Notes under the pieces: model-generated
The model's database searches: none
Seen by the model: the letters and a program-made list of their open reading frames with translations, nothing else
What the model was told of the DNA's origin: nothing
Source of the DNA: Cellulomonas fimi
Lineage (GTDB): Bacteria > Actinomycetota > Actinomycetes > Actinomycetales > Cellulomonadaceae
Direction of reading: 5' to 3'
DNA: 64,000 nt
NCBI RefSeq assembly: GCF_028583725.1
Contig: NZ_CP110680.1
Location: 3,782,001 to 3,846,000, forward strand
Part shown: positions 17,311-28,299 of the stretch, piece after piece
Position numbering within the stretch: the first letter of the stretch is position 1
Layout: every line of letters starts with the position of its first letter
Made by a program: the position numbers and the translations under genes

Positions 17311-18357
17311 GTGCCCCGGGTGACCCTCCAGACCATCGCCGACAAGGTCGGCGTCAGCCGCATGACCGTGTCCAACGCGTTCTCGCGGCCCGACCAGCTC
17401 TCCGCCGACCTGCGGCGGACCATCCTCGACGCCGCCGCCGAGCTCGGCTACGTCGGCCCCGACCCGTCCGCGCGCGCCCTCGCCCGCGGTACCACCGGCG
17501 CCATCGGCCTGCTGCTCACCGCGTGGGTCGGCGACGCGCTGCGCGACCCCATCGCCGCGTCGTTCTTCGGCGCCATCGCCGAGGAGCTCCAGCCCACCGG
17601 CTACGCCGTCGCCCTCCTGCCCGGCGAGAAGGCGGCCCGCGACATCCCCCTCGACGGCGCGCTCGTGTACGCGTGCGGCGGCGACTCCGCCGCGCTCGAC
17701 TGGCTCGTGCGCCGCAAGCTGCCGCTGGTCTTCGTCGACCTCGACCCCATCCCGGGGCACCCGTCGATCGTGCTCGACGACCGCGCGGGCAGCCGGCAGG
17801 CCGCCGAGCACGTCCTCGCGCTCGGTCACCGGCGCATCGCGTTCTTCACCATGGGCGGCCGCGAGCGCCACGGCCACCTCGCCGACGGCCGCACCGCCGG
17901 CCACGACTACGTCTCCCGCACGCGCGTCGCCGGTGCGGTCGAGGCGCTCGACGCCGCGGGCGTCGTGCCCACCGCCTACGAGATCGTCGACAACGTCGAC
18001 CCGTACGCGCACGAGGGCGCGCGCGCTCTCCTCACCGGCCCCGACCGCCCGACCGCCGTCCTCTGCTTCTCCGACCTCATGGCGACCGCCGTCCTCGACG
18101 TCGCCGCCGAGCTGGGGCTGCGCGTGCCCGAGGACCTGTCCGTCGTCGGCTGGGACGACAGCCCGCTCGCCGCGCGCGTCCGCCCCGCGCTGACCACGCT
18201 CCGTCAGGACCTCGAGACCAAGGGCCGCACCGCCGCGCGCACGCTGCTCGCCGCGATCGAGCGGTCCCGCGCCGGCGAGCCCGTCGAGCCGACCCGCACC
18301 GAGCTGCCCGTCGAGCTCGTCGTCCGCGCCAGCACGGGCCCCGCGCCGACCGACTGA
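17311..18357 (+). CDS. LacI-family transcriptional regulator
   Basis: A 348-residue regulator. The N-terminal helix-turn-helix (about 4-50) reads VTLQTIADKVGVSRMTVSNAFSRPDQLS, followed by the hinge and a periplasmic-binding-protein-like effector domain (about 60-345) containing GHRRIAFFTMGG and LSVVGWDDSPLA. Such proteins repress sugar-use genes and release DNA on binding a sugar. I prefer GTG 17311 because LacI proteins usually begin within a few residues of the HTH and a TACCCT box lies at 17275-17280. ATG 17182, overlapping the small ORF stop, is an alternative and adds 43 residues. Its target operon is not obvious here. Confidence 0.92.
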   Translation: MPRVTLQTIADKVGVSRMTVSNAFSRPDQLSADLRRTILDAAAELGYVGPDPSARALARGTTGAIGLLLTAWVGDALRDPIAASFFGAIAEELQPTGYAVALLPGEKAARDIPLDGALVYACGGDSAALDWLVRRKLPLVFVDLDPIPGHPSIVLDDRAGSRQAAEHVLALGHRRIAFFTMGGRERHGHLADGRTAGHDYVSRTRVAGAVEALDAAGVVPTAYEIVDNVDPYAHEGARALLTGPDRPTAVLCFSDLMATAVLDVAAELGLRVPEDLSVVGWDDSPLAARVRPALTTLRQDLETKGRTAARTLLAAIERSRAGEPVEPTRTELPVELVVRASTGPAPTD

Positions 18358-18379
18358 CGGCCGCCCGCCGAGCCGCCGG

Positions 18380-18967
18380 TCACTGGTCCGGGTCGCCGAT
18401 GTGCCCCGGGGCGGTCACCGACAGCACGCGCTGCACGAACGAGCAGTACTCCTCCATGTAGTGGCGCAGGAACTGCTCGAGCGACGCGTCTGCGACCGAC
18501 CCGTCGTCGCCGAACGTCGAGTCCGTGACCTGGATGTACACCTCGGGCGAGTTGAGCTGGGGCGCGTTGAGGAAGCTCAGCACGCTCCGCATCGACGACT
18601 GCATGACCGCGGTGCCCACCGCGCCGATCGACGCCCCGACGATCCCCGTCGGCTTGCGCGCGAACGAGTTCGTCCCCCACGGCCGCGACCCCCAGTCGAT
18701 CGCGTTCTTGAGCGCACCCGGGATGCTGCGGTTGTACTCGGGCGACACGAACAGGATCCCGTCGGACGACTCGATCGCCTCCTTGAGCGCACGCGCGGGC
18801 GCCGGGTAGTCCGCGTCGTGGTCCGGGCTGTACAGCGGGAGGTCACCGATCGGGATCTCGGTGAACGTCAGCTCGTCGGGCGCGAGCGCGATCAGCGCCT
18901 GCGCGAGGCGGCGGTTGATCGAGCTGCTCGACAGGCTCCCGACGAAGTAGCCGATGCGGTAGGTCAC
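18380..18967 (-). CDS. NAD(P)H-dependent FMN reductase (flavodoxin-fold oxidoreductase)
   Basis: A 195-residue enzyme of the NADPH-dependent FMN reductase family. The FMN-phosphate loop is GSLSSSSINRRLAQAL near the N-terminus, and the second flavin contact is SPEYNRSIPGALKNAIDW. Members reduce FMN, quinones or azo dyes. GTG 18967 has a GAGGAG site about seven bases upstream; the track upstream is non-coding in character. It is convergent with the LacI gene, with a 22-bp gap. Confidence 0.9.
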   Translation of the reverse strand: MTYRIGYFVGSLSSSSINRRLAQALIALAPDELTFTEIPIGDLPLYSPDHDADYPAPARALKEAIESSDGILFVSPEYNRSIPGALKNAIDWGSRPWGTNSFARKPTGIVGASIGAVGTAVMQSSMRSVLSFLNAPQLNSPEVYIQVTDSTFGDDGSVADASLEQFLRHYMEEYCSFVQRVLSVTAPGHIGDPDQ

Positions 18968-19109
18968 GACGGTCTCCTCTCCGCGGGCCGGCGGAGCAGG
19001 ACGCGCGCACCGGCACCGGGGCTTGCGGACCCGTCCGATTCTGGTGCGGACCGTCGAGGCCCGCGCGGTGAGGCGAGGCTGGGCGCGCCCCCGTGCACGG
19101 GCGCGCAGC

Positions 19110-19152
19110 AACCCGCACAACCTGGAAGATGCGGGTTCCTGTTACAGGTTGT
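19110..19152. repeat. Two interleaved inverted repeats
   Basis: AACCCGC (19110-19116) pairs with GCGGGTT (19131-19137), and ACAACCTG (19117-19124) pairs with CAGGTTGT (19145-19152). The arms interleave, so the two hairpins cannot form as simple stems at once. The region 18968-19189, between the flavin reductase start and the tRNA, contains no gene that I can support. Confidence 0.55.
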
Positions 19153-19189
19153 CGGACAGCGCGAGGGGCGGACTCCCACCTGACGCACA

Positions 19190-19266
19190 TGGAGCCCCCT
19201 GTCGGATTCGAACCGACGACCCCCTGTTTACAAGACAGGTGCTCTGGCCGACTGAGCTAAGGAGGC
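19190..19266 (-). tRNA. tRNA-Thr (anticodon TGT)
   Basis: The 77-nt minus-strand sequence folds fully. The acceptor GCCTCCT pairs with AGGGGGC (one G-U), followed by discriminator T and an encoded CCA. The D stem is GCTC/GAGC. The anticodon stem CCTGT/ACAGG holds loop CTTGTAA, so the anticodon is TGT, reading ACA threonine codons. The T arm is GTCGG-TTCGAAT-CCGAC. There is no intron or unusual loop. Confidence 0.97.
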
Positions 19267-19310
19267 GGGCGGGGACAGCGTACCGGTGCCCCTCGCGGCT
19301 CCGGACGCGC

Positions 19311-19355
19311 CGACGGGCGGACCGGGACCCCTCGCAGGGTCCGGCCCGCCCGTCG
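19311..19355 (-). terminator. Hairpin downstream of the DsbA-like gene
   Basis: CGACGGGCGG and CCGCCCGTCG form a 10-bp base that continues, with one mismatch and a bulge, to ACCC/GGGT around a CTCGCA loop. It lies 23 bp beyond the stop of the 19378-20301 gene and before the tRNA, so it separates the two transcripts. Confidence 0.65.
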
Positions 19356-19377
19356 GTGCGGCGGTGCGGGGCGGGCG

Positions 19378-20301
19378 TCAGCCCTTGGCGGCGGCGGCCT
19401 GCTCCACGGCGGCGCGCAGGGCGCCCGGCTGCTGCCAGTTGCCATCCCACTTCACGCCGTCGATGAGGATGTACGGCGTGCCGAGGTCGGGGAACTGCGC
19501 CGACGCGGACGCGTACGCGGCCTTGACCCACGGTGCGAAGGTGCGCCACTCGCCGTCCTTCTCGGTGGTCTCGCCGTCGGCCTCGACCTCGTAGGTGCCG
19601 GTGACCGTCGACGTGAACTTGCCGGTCACGTCGGCGGGAACCCCGACGCCCTCGGCGATGTCGGCGATCTCGGCGTCGGACAGGCCCGAGCTGCCCTCGG
19701 CGGGCTGGGTGTCCTCGGCGTACAGCGCGGACATGAAGTCGATCAGGTGCTCCGGCGACTCGTCCGCGACCACGGCGTACGCGTTCGCGGCGCGCGTCGA
19801 GTAGAACGTGCCCTGCGAGAAGTGGTCGAGGAACGCGAGCGGGTGGAACGCGACGGTCACGCCGTCCGTCTCGGTGAGGGCCTGCACGTCCTCGCCGTTG
19901 GTCTGCTCGAACTGGCCGCAGACCGGGCACATGAAGTCGAAGTAGATCGACAGCACGGTGTCGTCGTCGCCCTGCTCGCCGACGCCCGCGGTGCTCACGG
20001 GGATCGCGCCCTCGTCGTTCGCGGTCGCGGGAGCCTCGACGTCCGCGAGCGCGGGCGCGACGAGCCCCTCCTCGCCGCGGCCGTAGGTGACCGTGCCGTA
20101 GGCCTCGGCGCGCTCGCGCGACTGGTTGACGATGAAGAACACGACGGCGCCGAGCGCGAGGACGGCGAGGACGAGGCCGCCGATCGCGAGCATCCGGTTC
20201 CGCTTGGCCTTGCGCTCCTGCTCGGCGCGCATCGCGGCGGCCTTGGCGCGCGCCTCGTCGCGTCGGACCGCCTTGGTCGGGCGGGGTTCGTTCGTGGGCA
20301 T
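19378..20301 (-). CDS. Membrane-anchored DsbA-like thiol oxidoreductase
   Basis: A 307-residue protein. A Lys/Arg-rich cytoplasmic coil (about 8-36) precedes one membrane helix at 37-58 (MLAIGGLVLAVLALGAVVFFIV). A thioredoxin-fold DsbA domain extends from about 112 to the end. The active site is FMCPVCGQF, Cys 125 and Cys 128, and a later GTPYILIDG gives the cis-Pro. It probably oxidises or exchanges disulfides in exported proteins, as actinomycete DsbA-like proteins do. ATG 20301 has a weak AGGAGT site. The gene that follows upstream (20343-20828) encodes an integral membrane protein with two cysteines that might be a partner. Confidence 0.9.
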   Translation of the reverse strand: MPTNEPRPTKAVRRDEARAKAAAMRAEQERKAKRNRMLAIGGLVLAVLALGAVVFFIVNQSRERAEAYGTVTYGRGEEGLVAPALADVEAPATANDEGAIPVSTAGVGEQGDDDTVLSIYFDFMCPVCGQFEQTNGEDVQALTETDGVTVAFHPLAFLDHFSQGTFYSTRAANAYAVVADESPEHLIDFMSALYAEDTQPAEGSSGLSDAEIADIAEGVGVPADVTGKFTSTVTGTYEVEADGETTEKDGEWRTFAPWVKAAYASASAQFPDLGTPYILIDGVKWDGNWQQPGALRAAVEQAAAAKG

Positions 20302-20342
20302 GGGTACTCCTGGTCCTGGGAAGAGGGGGTCGGGCGGGTCGG

Positions 20343-20828
20343 TCAGGCGACGACCGGCGGACCCCGGACCGGGAGGACGGTGACGAGCAGGCGGTCCCGC
20401 AGGACGGGGGCGACGTGGTCGACGGGCGTCGCGGCGACGACGGGCAGCGCGACGGACACGTCGTCGAGACGGACGGCCCACCGGCGCAGGAGCCGCGCGA
20501 CGCCGCCGGCCGCGCGCGCGACGACGACCGACGCGCCGAGCCCGCCCGCCGCGAGAGCCAGGTGCGTGACGACGACGGGGACGGCGACGCTGAGCAGCAG
20601 CACCGCGCCGCCGGCCGCGGGGCCGAACGCGTAGGTGCCGTCGGGGCAGTCGGAGACGTCGCTCAGCAGCGCGAGCCGTACCCCCCAGGGGCCGACGCCG
20701 ACGGCGGTGACGCACTGGTGCAGCAGCACCCGCCCGGACGCGGCGACCGCGAGGCCGAGCAGCGCGGCGAGCGCGGCGACGGCGACGAGCGCGCGCGAGT
20801 CCGCGAGCGGGGCTCGTCGTGCACGCAT
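20343..20828 (-). CDS. Integral membrane protein of unknown family
   Basis: A 161-residue protein with hydrophobic segments near 12-32 and 65-90, possibly a third at 92-110. The loop between the first two contains HQCVTAVGVG and SDVSDCPDG, so two cysteines probably face the outside. I do not recognise the family. It lies 41 bp upstream of the DsbA-like gene on the same strand, and the paired exterior cysteines would suit a redox partner, but it lacks the motifs of DsbB or VKOR proteins. ATG 20828 starts it. Confidence 0.6.
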   Translation of the reverse strand: MRARRAPLADSRALVAVAALAALLGLAVAASGRVLLHQCVTAVGVGPWGVRLALLSDVSDCPDGTYAFGPAAGGAVLLLSVAVPVVVTHLALAAGGLGASVVVARAAGGVARLLRRWAVRLDDVSVALPVVAATPVDHVAPVLRDRLLVTVLPVRGPPVVA

Positions 20829-20909
20829 GCGGCCCAGCGTAGGGCCACGACCTGTGCGGCCGGGCCGGGTCGGAACGGTTCGTGCCCCGCTCGTGCCCGG
20901 CGACGCCGG

Positions 20910-22730
20910 TCAGGGCATGGTCGGCGTCGGGAGCGGCCACCACGAGATCGCGCGGCCGTCGAGCAGCAGCGCGACGAGGACCGCGGCCGCCGCGAGCAGC
21001 ACCACGACCGTGATGAACGCGCCGAGCCGTCCGGGGGCGACCACCGCGAGGGTCCGGCGGGCGCCGACCCGGGTCATGGCCGACAGGGGCCCCCACCAGA
21101 CGACGAGCACGGCCAGCAGCACGAGCGCGCCGACGACGAGCGACGCGGTCAGACCCTGCACCGGCTGCCCGGACGACGACCCGTCGATCGTCCAGCGCCC
21201 GGAGTCGAGCAGCCACCAGAGCACCCCGACGACGACGACCGCGACGCTGCCGCCGACGACGAGCGACGGCACGAGCCCGGCGGTGGCCCGCAGGAGGTGC
21301 CACGGCCCGGCGGCGACGGTGACGGGGATGTCGGAGCGGCGCACGCCGAACCGCTCGCGGCGGTGGTGCATGGCCTCGACCGCGGTGCCGAAGGTGCGCG
21401 CGACGAGGAGCAGGACACCGACGACGACGAGCGTGACGCCCGGGAACAGCGTGCCGGCGACCCCGACGAGCAGGGCGGCGGCGAGCAGCGTGCCCCAGCG
21501 CCGCTCGGTGGGCGGGCGCACGTACCCGGAACCCTCGGGCCCCGGCTGCTCGGACGCGTCGAGGTCGTCCTGGATCCAGTCGACGCCGTCGGGGTCGTCG
21601 TCGTCCTGCGACCACCCGTCGGCGTCCTCGTCGCCGGACCAGCCGTCCCAGCCGTCGTCCTCGCCGTCGTCGAGGTCGTCGTCGGTGCCGGGCTCGAACG
21701 TGCGCGTCCTGCCGTCGTGGGCGACGAGCGTGGCCGTGCCGGCGGCGACCGCCGCGCCGGTGGGCCGTGCGCCGGCCTTCGTGAGGAGCACGGTGCCGCT
21801 GGAGTCGGCCGGGTCGACGTGCGTCGTGTCGGTGCCGTCGGCGGGGTCGACGCGCGTGGTCGCGGCGAGGTCCTCCGGGTGGACGACGGTCGTGGCGGTG
21901 TCGTCCTCGTCGACGACGTCCCCGTCGGTCGCGACGACGGTGAGCGCGGCGACCACGTCCTCCGGGTCGGTCCGCGCGTCGGGATCGGCGACGAGGGCAC
22001 CGCGCAGCGCGGTCGCGGTGAGCGTGCCGAGGCCGTCGAGGTCGGCGTCACCGGCACGCGCGCGGGAGAGGACGACCTCCAGGGGCCGGGTCCCGAACGG
22101 GGCGCGCCCGGTCGCCGCGTAGGCCAGGACGGCCGCCCATCCCCAGTAGTCGCTCGACGCCGTGGGCTCGTCGCCGTCGAGCAGCTCGGGCGCGAGGTAG
22201 CCCGGCGTGCCGATGACGAGGCCGTCGGACGTCAGCGGGGCGTCGCCCGCGGCCTGCGCGATGCCGAAGTCGATGAGCACGGGTCCGTCGTCGGTGACGA
22301 GGACGTTCGCGGGCTTGAGGTCACGGTGCACGACGCCCGCGCCGTGCACGGCCGCGAGCGCGGACCGCAGCCCCTCGGCGAGGTCGAGCAGGTCCTGCCC
22401 CGCGAGCGGGCCGCGTTCGCGCACGTGGTCCTCGAGCGTGTCGCCGTCGACGAGCTCGGTGACGAGGAACGCCTCGGTCGAGTCCGCCTCGGCGTCGAGG
22501 ATCGCGGCGACGCCGGGGTGGCGCAGCTTCTGCAGCGCCCGGACCTCGCGACGCAGCCGGTCACGGGCGACCGCGTCGGACCCGAGCTGGGGGTGCAGCA
22601 GCTTGAGCGCGACGGCCGTGCCGCCGCCGTCGACGGCCCGGTACACGGTCCCCATGCCGCCCGAGCCGAGCGGCGCGACGATGCGGTACCCCCCGATGTC
22701 CGACCCCGGCGTCAGACCGATCCGCTCCAT
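20910..22730 (-). CDS. Membrane Ser/Thr protein kinase (Hanks type) without PASTA domains
   Basis: A 606-residue kinase. The catalytic domain (about 14-270) has the Gly-rich loop LGSGGMGTVY, ATP-binding Lys 43, the catalytic HRDLKPAN with Asp 137, DFG at 154-156 and GTPGYLAPE. A long linker (about 275-390) contains three tandem 11-residue repeats (TT-x-V-x-P-x-D, residues 280-312) and then a very acidic, Trp-containing stretch. Four hydrophobic segments between about 405 and 600 form the C-terminal membrane part. There are no external PASTA repeats, so the signal sensed is not muropeptide in the PknB manner. ATG 22730 starts it, divergent from otsA. The substrate is unknown. Confidence 0.93.
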   Translation of the reverse strand: MERIGLTPGSDIGGYRIVAPLGSGGMGTVYRAVDGGGTAVALKLLHPQLGSDAVARDRLRREVRALQKLRHPGVAAILDAEADSTEAFLVTELVDGDTLEDHVRERGPLAGQDLLDLAEGLRSALAAVHGAGVVHRDLKPANVLVTDDGPVLIDFGIAQAAGDAPLTSDGLVIGTPGYLAPELLDGDEPTASSDYWGWAAVLAYAATGRAPFGTRPLEVVLSRARAGDADLDGLGTLTATALRGALVADPDARTDPEDVVAALTVVATDGDVVDEDDTATTVVHPEDLAATTRVDPADGTDTTHVDPADSSGTVLLTKAGARPTGAAVAAGTATLVAHDGRTRTFEPGTDDDLDDGEDDGWDGWSGDEDADGWSQDDDDPDGVDWIQDDLDASEQPGPEGSGYVRPPTERRWGTLLAAALLVGVAGTLFPGVTLVVVGVLLLVARTFGTAVEAMHHRRERFGVRRSDIPVTVAAGPWHLLRATAGLVPSLVVGGSVAVVVVGVLWWLLDSGRWTIDGSSSGQPVQGLTASLVVGALVLLAVLVVWWGPLSAMTRVGARRTLAVVAPGRLGAFITVVVLLAAAAVLVALLLDGRAISWWPLPTPTMP

Positions 22731-22837
22731 GCCCGCACGCTAGCCCGGGACGCGGACGGCCGTCCCCCAACGCGCGGGTGACGTGTGACGCGCGTCGCGT
22801 CCACCCGTGACCAGGGGCGCTCACCAGGCCGGACGGC

Positions 22838-22843
22838 TAGGGT
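22838..22843 (+). promoter_or_regulatory. Probable -10 box of otsA
   Basis: TAGGGT on the plus strand, 29 bp before the TTG start and ahead of a GAGGAG ribosome site at 22858-22863. No clear -35 hexamer is seen; the 141-bp interval 22731-22871 must also hold the kinase promoter. Confidence 0.45.
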
Positions 22844-22871
22844 CGACGCAGACCCCGAGGAGTTGATCTCG

Positions 22872-24303
<1,432 letters not shown>

Positions 24304-24311
<8 letters not shown>

Positions 24312-25101
24312 CGCCCCCGCGGACGCCGCGGCCCTGCGCGAGGTCCTCGCGGGCCTCGCCGCCGACCCGTCGTCGCGGCCGCTGCTCGTCGCGCTCGACT
24401 TCGACGGCACGCTCGCACCGCTCCAGGACGACCCGCAGCGCTCGCGCATCCTGCCCGACGGCGTCGAGGCCCTCACCCGGCTCGCGGACGCCGACGGCGT
24501 CGCCCTGGCGCTCGTGTCGGGCCGCGCGATGAACGACCTGCACGCGCTCGCCGAGGTCCCGGCGGGGACCTATCTCATCGGCAGCCACGGCGCCGAGCGC
24601 GCCCGCGTCACGCGGTACGGCCTCGACCGCGACGTCGTGCAGCTCACCGAGGAGCAGTCGGACCGGCTCGGGGCGCTCGGCGCGGAGGCCGCGCAGGTCG
24701 CGCGCGGGCGGGACGGCGTGTGGGTCGAGACGAAGCCGACGGCGGTCGTCGTGCACACGCGCCTCGCCGAGCGCGACGTCGCCGACCCGGCGGAGGCCGA
24801 GGCGGTCGCGCTGGGCGAGCGGCTCGGGTCGGGGGTGCTGCACGGCAAGGACGTCGTCGAGATCTCCGTGCTGCGCGCGAGCAAGGGCGAGGCGCTCACG
24901 GCGCTCCGCGACGAGCTCGGCGCCCCCGTCGTGCTGTACGCGGGCGACGACGTCACCGACGAGCACGCGTTCGCCGCGCTCGGCGACGGCGACGTGACCG
25001 TCAAGGTCGGGGCCGGCGACACGGTCGCCCGGTTCCGCGTCGACGACCCGCAGGCCGCCGTCGACGCCCTCGCGGACCTCGCGGCACGGCTGCACGGCTG
25101 A
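24304..25101 (+). CDS. otsB: Trehalose-6-phosphate phosphatase
   Basis: A 265-residue HAD-superfamily phosphatase completing trehalose synthesis. Motif I is ALDFDGTLAPL with Asp 32 as nucleophile and Asp 34 as acid. Motif II lies in LALVSGRAMNDL, the substrate loop in GSHGAERARV, and motif IV in YAGDDVTDEHAF. ATG 24304 lies inside the last codons of otsA, so translation is coupled. The length is normal for the bacterial single-domain enzyme. Confidence 0.95.
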
Positions 25102-25164
25102 GGTCGGCCCGGCCTCACCCGCTCCCCGCCCGCGCCCGCGCGGAGCCGGGGTTACCGTGACGAG

Positions 25165-26790
25165 ATGTCCGGCCGCATGCAGGACGTGCACCTTGTCGAG
25201 GTCGACGAGCACGACGACCCGGCCACGCCCGCTGCCCGGTCGCGCACGCGCCGCGACGAGCCGCCGGCCGAGCCGTCGACGGGTGCTGCTCCCGCCCCGG
25301 TCCCGCCGCCGGGTGGCGGCGACCGCCCGGACGCGGCGGCCGCCGCACGCGGCTGGGTGCGGCGGCACCTGCGCCTCGTCGTCCCCGCCGTGCTCGGCGC
25401 CGCGGCGCTGCTGGTCGGAGCGCAGGCGCTGCTCGACGCCCGCGAGCGCGCCCGGGTGGAGGCGCTCGCCGACGTCCGCGGGGTGCTCCGCCCGGTCGAC
25501 CCCGACCTCGGCGTCCGGTGGGCCGCGGGCGCCGAGGACGCGCGGGTCGTGGAGTCGGGCGTCCTCGTCGACGGGCTCGTCGTCGGGGCCGCACCGCTGC
25601 CGTCCGCGCAGGTGCAGGTGCGCGCGCTCGACGAGCGGACGGGCGCACTGCGGTGGACGCGCGAGCTCGACCTGCCGACGCCCCTCATGACGCCCGACGC
25701 CGCCGACCCGGCGACGTGGACGGTGTGCACGACCGCCGGCGCGCCGGCCCGAGCCGGCGCCGACGGGTCGACGGCCGACGCACGGCCGGTCGTCGGCTGC
25801 CTCGCCCAGCAGCCCGGGTCGGACATCGGTCCCCCGCCCGACGTGTCGCTGTGGTTCCTCGACGCGCGCGACGGGACGCTGCTGTCGACGCAGCGCCTGC
25901 CCGGCGACGCGGCGTTCACCGTGCTCGACGGCCGCTTCCTCACGGCGATCCGCGTCGAGGAGCAGGTGGACTCGGCCCGCTGGCGGGTCATGGCGACGGA
26001 CCCGGCCACCCGGGACGTGCTGTGGACGTGGACGACGCCACGGCTCGCGGCGCCGCGCGTGACGCAGCCGACGGACGTGTGGTCGTCGTCGTTCGCGTCG
26101 CTCGACGCGCGCGGCGACCGCGTGCTCCTGGCGGTGGGCACGTCGTCGTGGCTGCTCGACGGCGACGGCACGTTCCTGCGCCGCGACCGGCTCGAGCCCG
26201 GCTGGTGGCCCGAGCTCGCGCGCGGCGGCGCGGTCGTGCACTCGACGTGGTCGGAGGACGGCCGCCCGCAGGCGCGGCTGCTGCGGTCGGACGGGACGAG
26301 CGCCACGGTCGACGCGACGCCGATGTGGCTCCGGGTCGACGACGGCTCGGTCCCCGGGTCGGTGCTGTTCGCGACGCGCGACGTCGGGCCGTCGGGCGTG
26401 GTCGCGTCGGTGTCGGCGCGCGACGCGTCGACGGGCGATCTGCGGTGGCGCGTGACGGGGGTCGAGGCGACGTCGGCGCTGCTGCTCGACGACCGGCTCT
26501 ACGTCGTCGGGGCGGACGGCCTGGCCGCGATCGACGCGCGCACGGGCGCGGTCCTGTGGACGACGGCGCTCGGCCGGACGGTCGACGAGGTGTCCACGGA
26601 CGGCCGCTGGCTGCTGCTGCGGGGTCCCGGCCCGGTGGTGGAGGCGTACGCGACCGGCGACGGCGGGCGCGCGTGGCGCGCCGACCTGACGGGCGAGGTG
26701 CTCGAGGCGGGCACGAACCTGCGCGTGGGGTGGCAGGTGCCGCGGATGTACGCGCTGCGCACCGACGGGTCGGTCGCGGTGCTCGGCTGA
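25165..26790 (+). CDS. Membrane-anchored PQQ-type beta-propeller protein
   Basis: A 541-residue protein: a Pro/Ala-rich cytoplasmic tail, one membrane helix near 69-88 (LRLVVPAVLGAAALLVGAQ), then repeated blades of the PQQ-binding-like type. Typical blade cores are ALDERTGALRWTREL, TDPATRDVLWTWTTP, ARDASTGDLRWRVTG and AIDARTGAVLWTTAL. Such propellers usually act as extracytoplasmic scaffolds; no dehydrogenase active-site residues are recognisable. ATG 25165 lies six bases after a TACCGT box, suggesting a leaderless message. It follows otsB by 63 bp and may be read on its own promoter. Confidence 0.85.
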   Translation: MSGRMQDVHLVEVDEHDDPATPAARSRTRRDEPPAEPSTGAAPAPVPPPGGGDRPDAAAAARGWVRRHLRLVVPAVLGAAALLVGAQALLDARERARVEALADVRGVLRPVDPDLGVRWAAGAEDARVVESGVLVDGLVVGAAPLPSAQVQVRALDERTGALRWTRELDLPTPLMTPDAADPATWTVCTTAGAPARAGADGSTADARPVVGCLAQQPGSDIGPPPDVSLWFLDARDGTLLSTQRLPGDAAFTVLDGRFLTAIRVEEQVDSARWRVMATDPATRDVLWTWTTPRLAAPRVTQPTDVWSSSFASLDARGDRVLLAVGTSSWLLDGDGTFLRRDRLEPGWWPELARGGAVVHSTWSEDGRPQARLLRSDGTSATVDATPMWLRVDDGSVPGSVLFATRDVGPSGVVASVSARDASTGDLRWRVTGVEATSALLLDDRLYVVGADGLAAIDARTGAVLWTTALGRTVDEVSTDGRWLLLRGPGPVVEAYATGDGGRAWRADLTGEVLEAGTNLRVGWQVPRMYALRTDGSVAVLG

Positions 26791-26877
26791 GGGCGGGTCG
26801 CCCGACGGCCGTGCGCGGCACCTCGACGGTTGCCCCGGCCCACGAGATCTGCGTCACGCGTGTGGCATGATGACCTC

Positions 26878-26969
26878 GGACCGAGGACGGGCCTTCGCCC
26901 CCCTCGGTCCGTGTCAGCGAAGACACGGTGACACCCTCCACAACGGATCGTCCGGCACGTACCTGCCGG
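26878..26969 (+). promoter_or_regulatory. Structured leader of the msiK-like gene (three hairpins)
   Basis: Three stem-loops precede the ATP-binding protein gene. The first is GGACCGAGG (26878-26886) with CCTCGGTCC (26902-26910), enclosing GGGC-CTTC-GCCC. The second is GTGTC (26911-26915) with GACAC (26922-26926). The third is CCGGCA (26952-26957) with TGCCGG (26964-26969). A 10-base palindrome ACTGATCAGT follows at 26978-26987, between the AAGGGA ribosome site and the ATG. The start of transcription is not known, so part of this could be DNA-level operator rather than RNA. Confidence 0.5.
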
Positions 26970-26988
26970 TGAAGGGAACTGATCAGTC

Positions 26989-28116
<1,128 letters not shown>

Positions 28117-28134
28117 CCGCTCCCCGCAGCACCG

Positions 28135-28174
28135 CCGACGGGCGGGTCCGGCTCCGGCCGGGCCCGCCCGTCGG
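28135..28174 (+). terminator. Terminator of the msiK-like gene
   Basis: CCGACGGGCGGG and CCCGCCCGTCGG form a perfect 12-bp stem with a 16-base loop, beginning 18 bp after the stop codon. Confidence 0.75.
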
Positions 28175-28299
28175 GCGTTCACCGCCCCGCGCGCACCCGC
28201 ACCGCGCCGTCGCGTTGTGCGAGACGCCCACACGTCCTCCCCGACTTCCGTTCCTGCGCGCAGGGGTCGGTCGTCGGACCACTCTGAGAGGATCGGGAC

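Noticed and set aside
20301..21615. Long N-terminal extension of the DsbA-like protein
   Set aside because: The extension is antisense-like Arg-rich sequence through two other genes; the natural N-terminus with a charged coil and membrane helix begins at 20301.
21540..21700. GTCGTC-rich stretches resembling a tandem DNA repeat
   Set aside because: They encode the acidic Asp-rich linker of the kinase and reflect codon bias (GAC) rather than an independent repeat.
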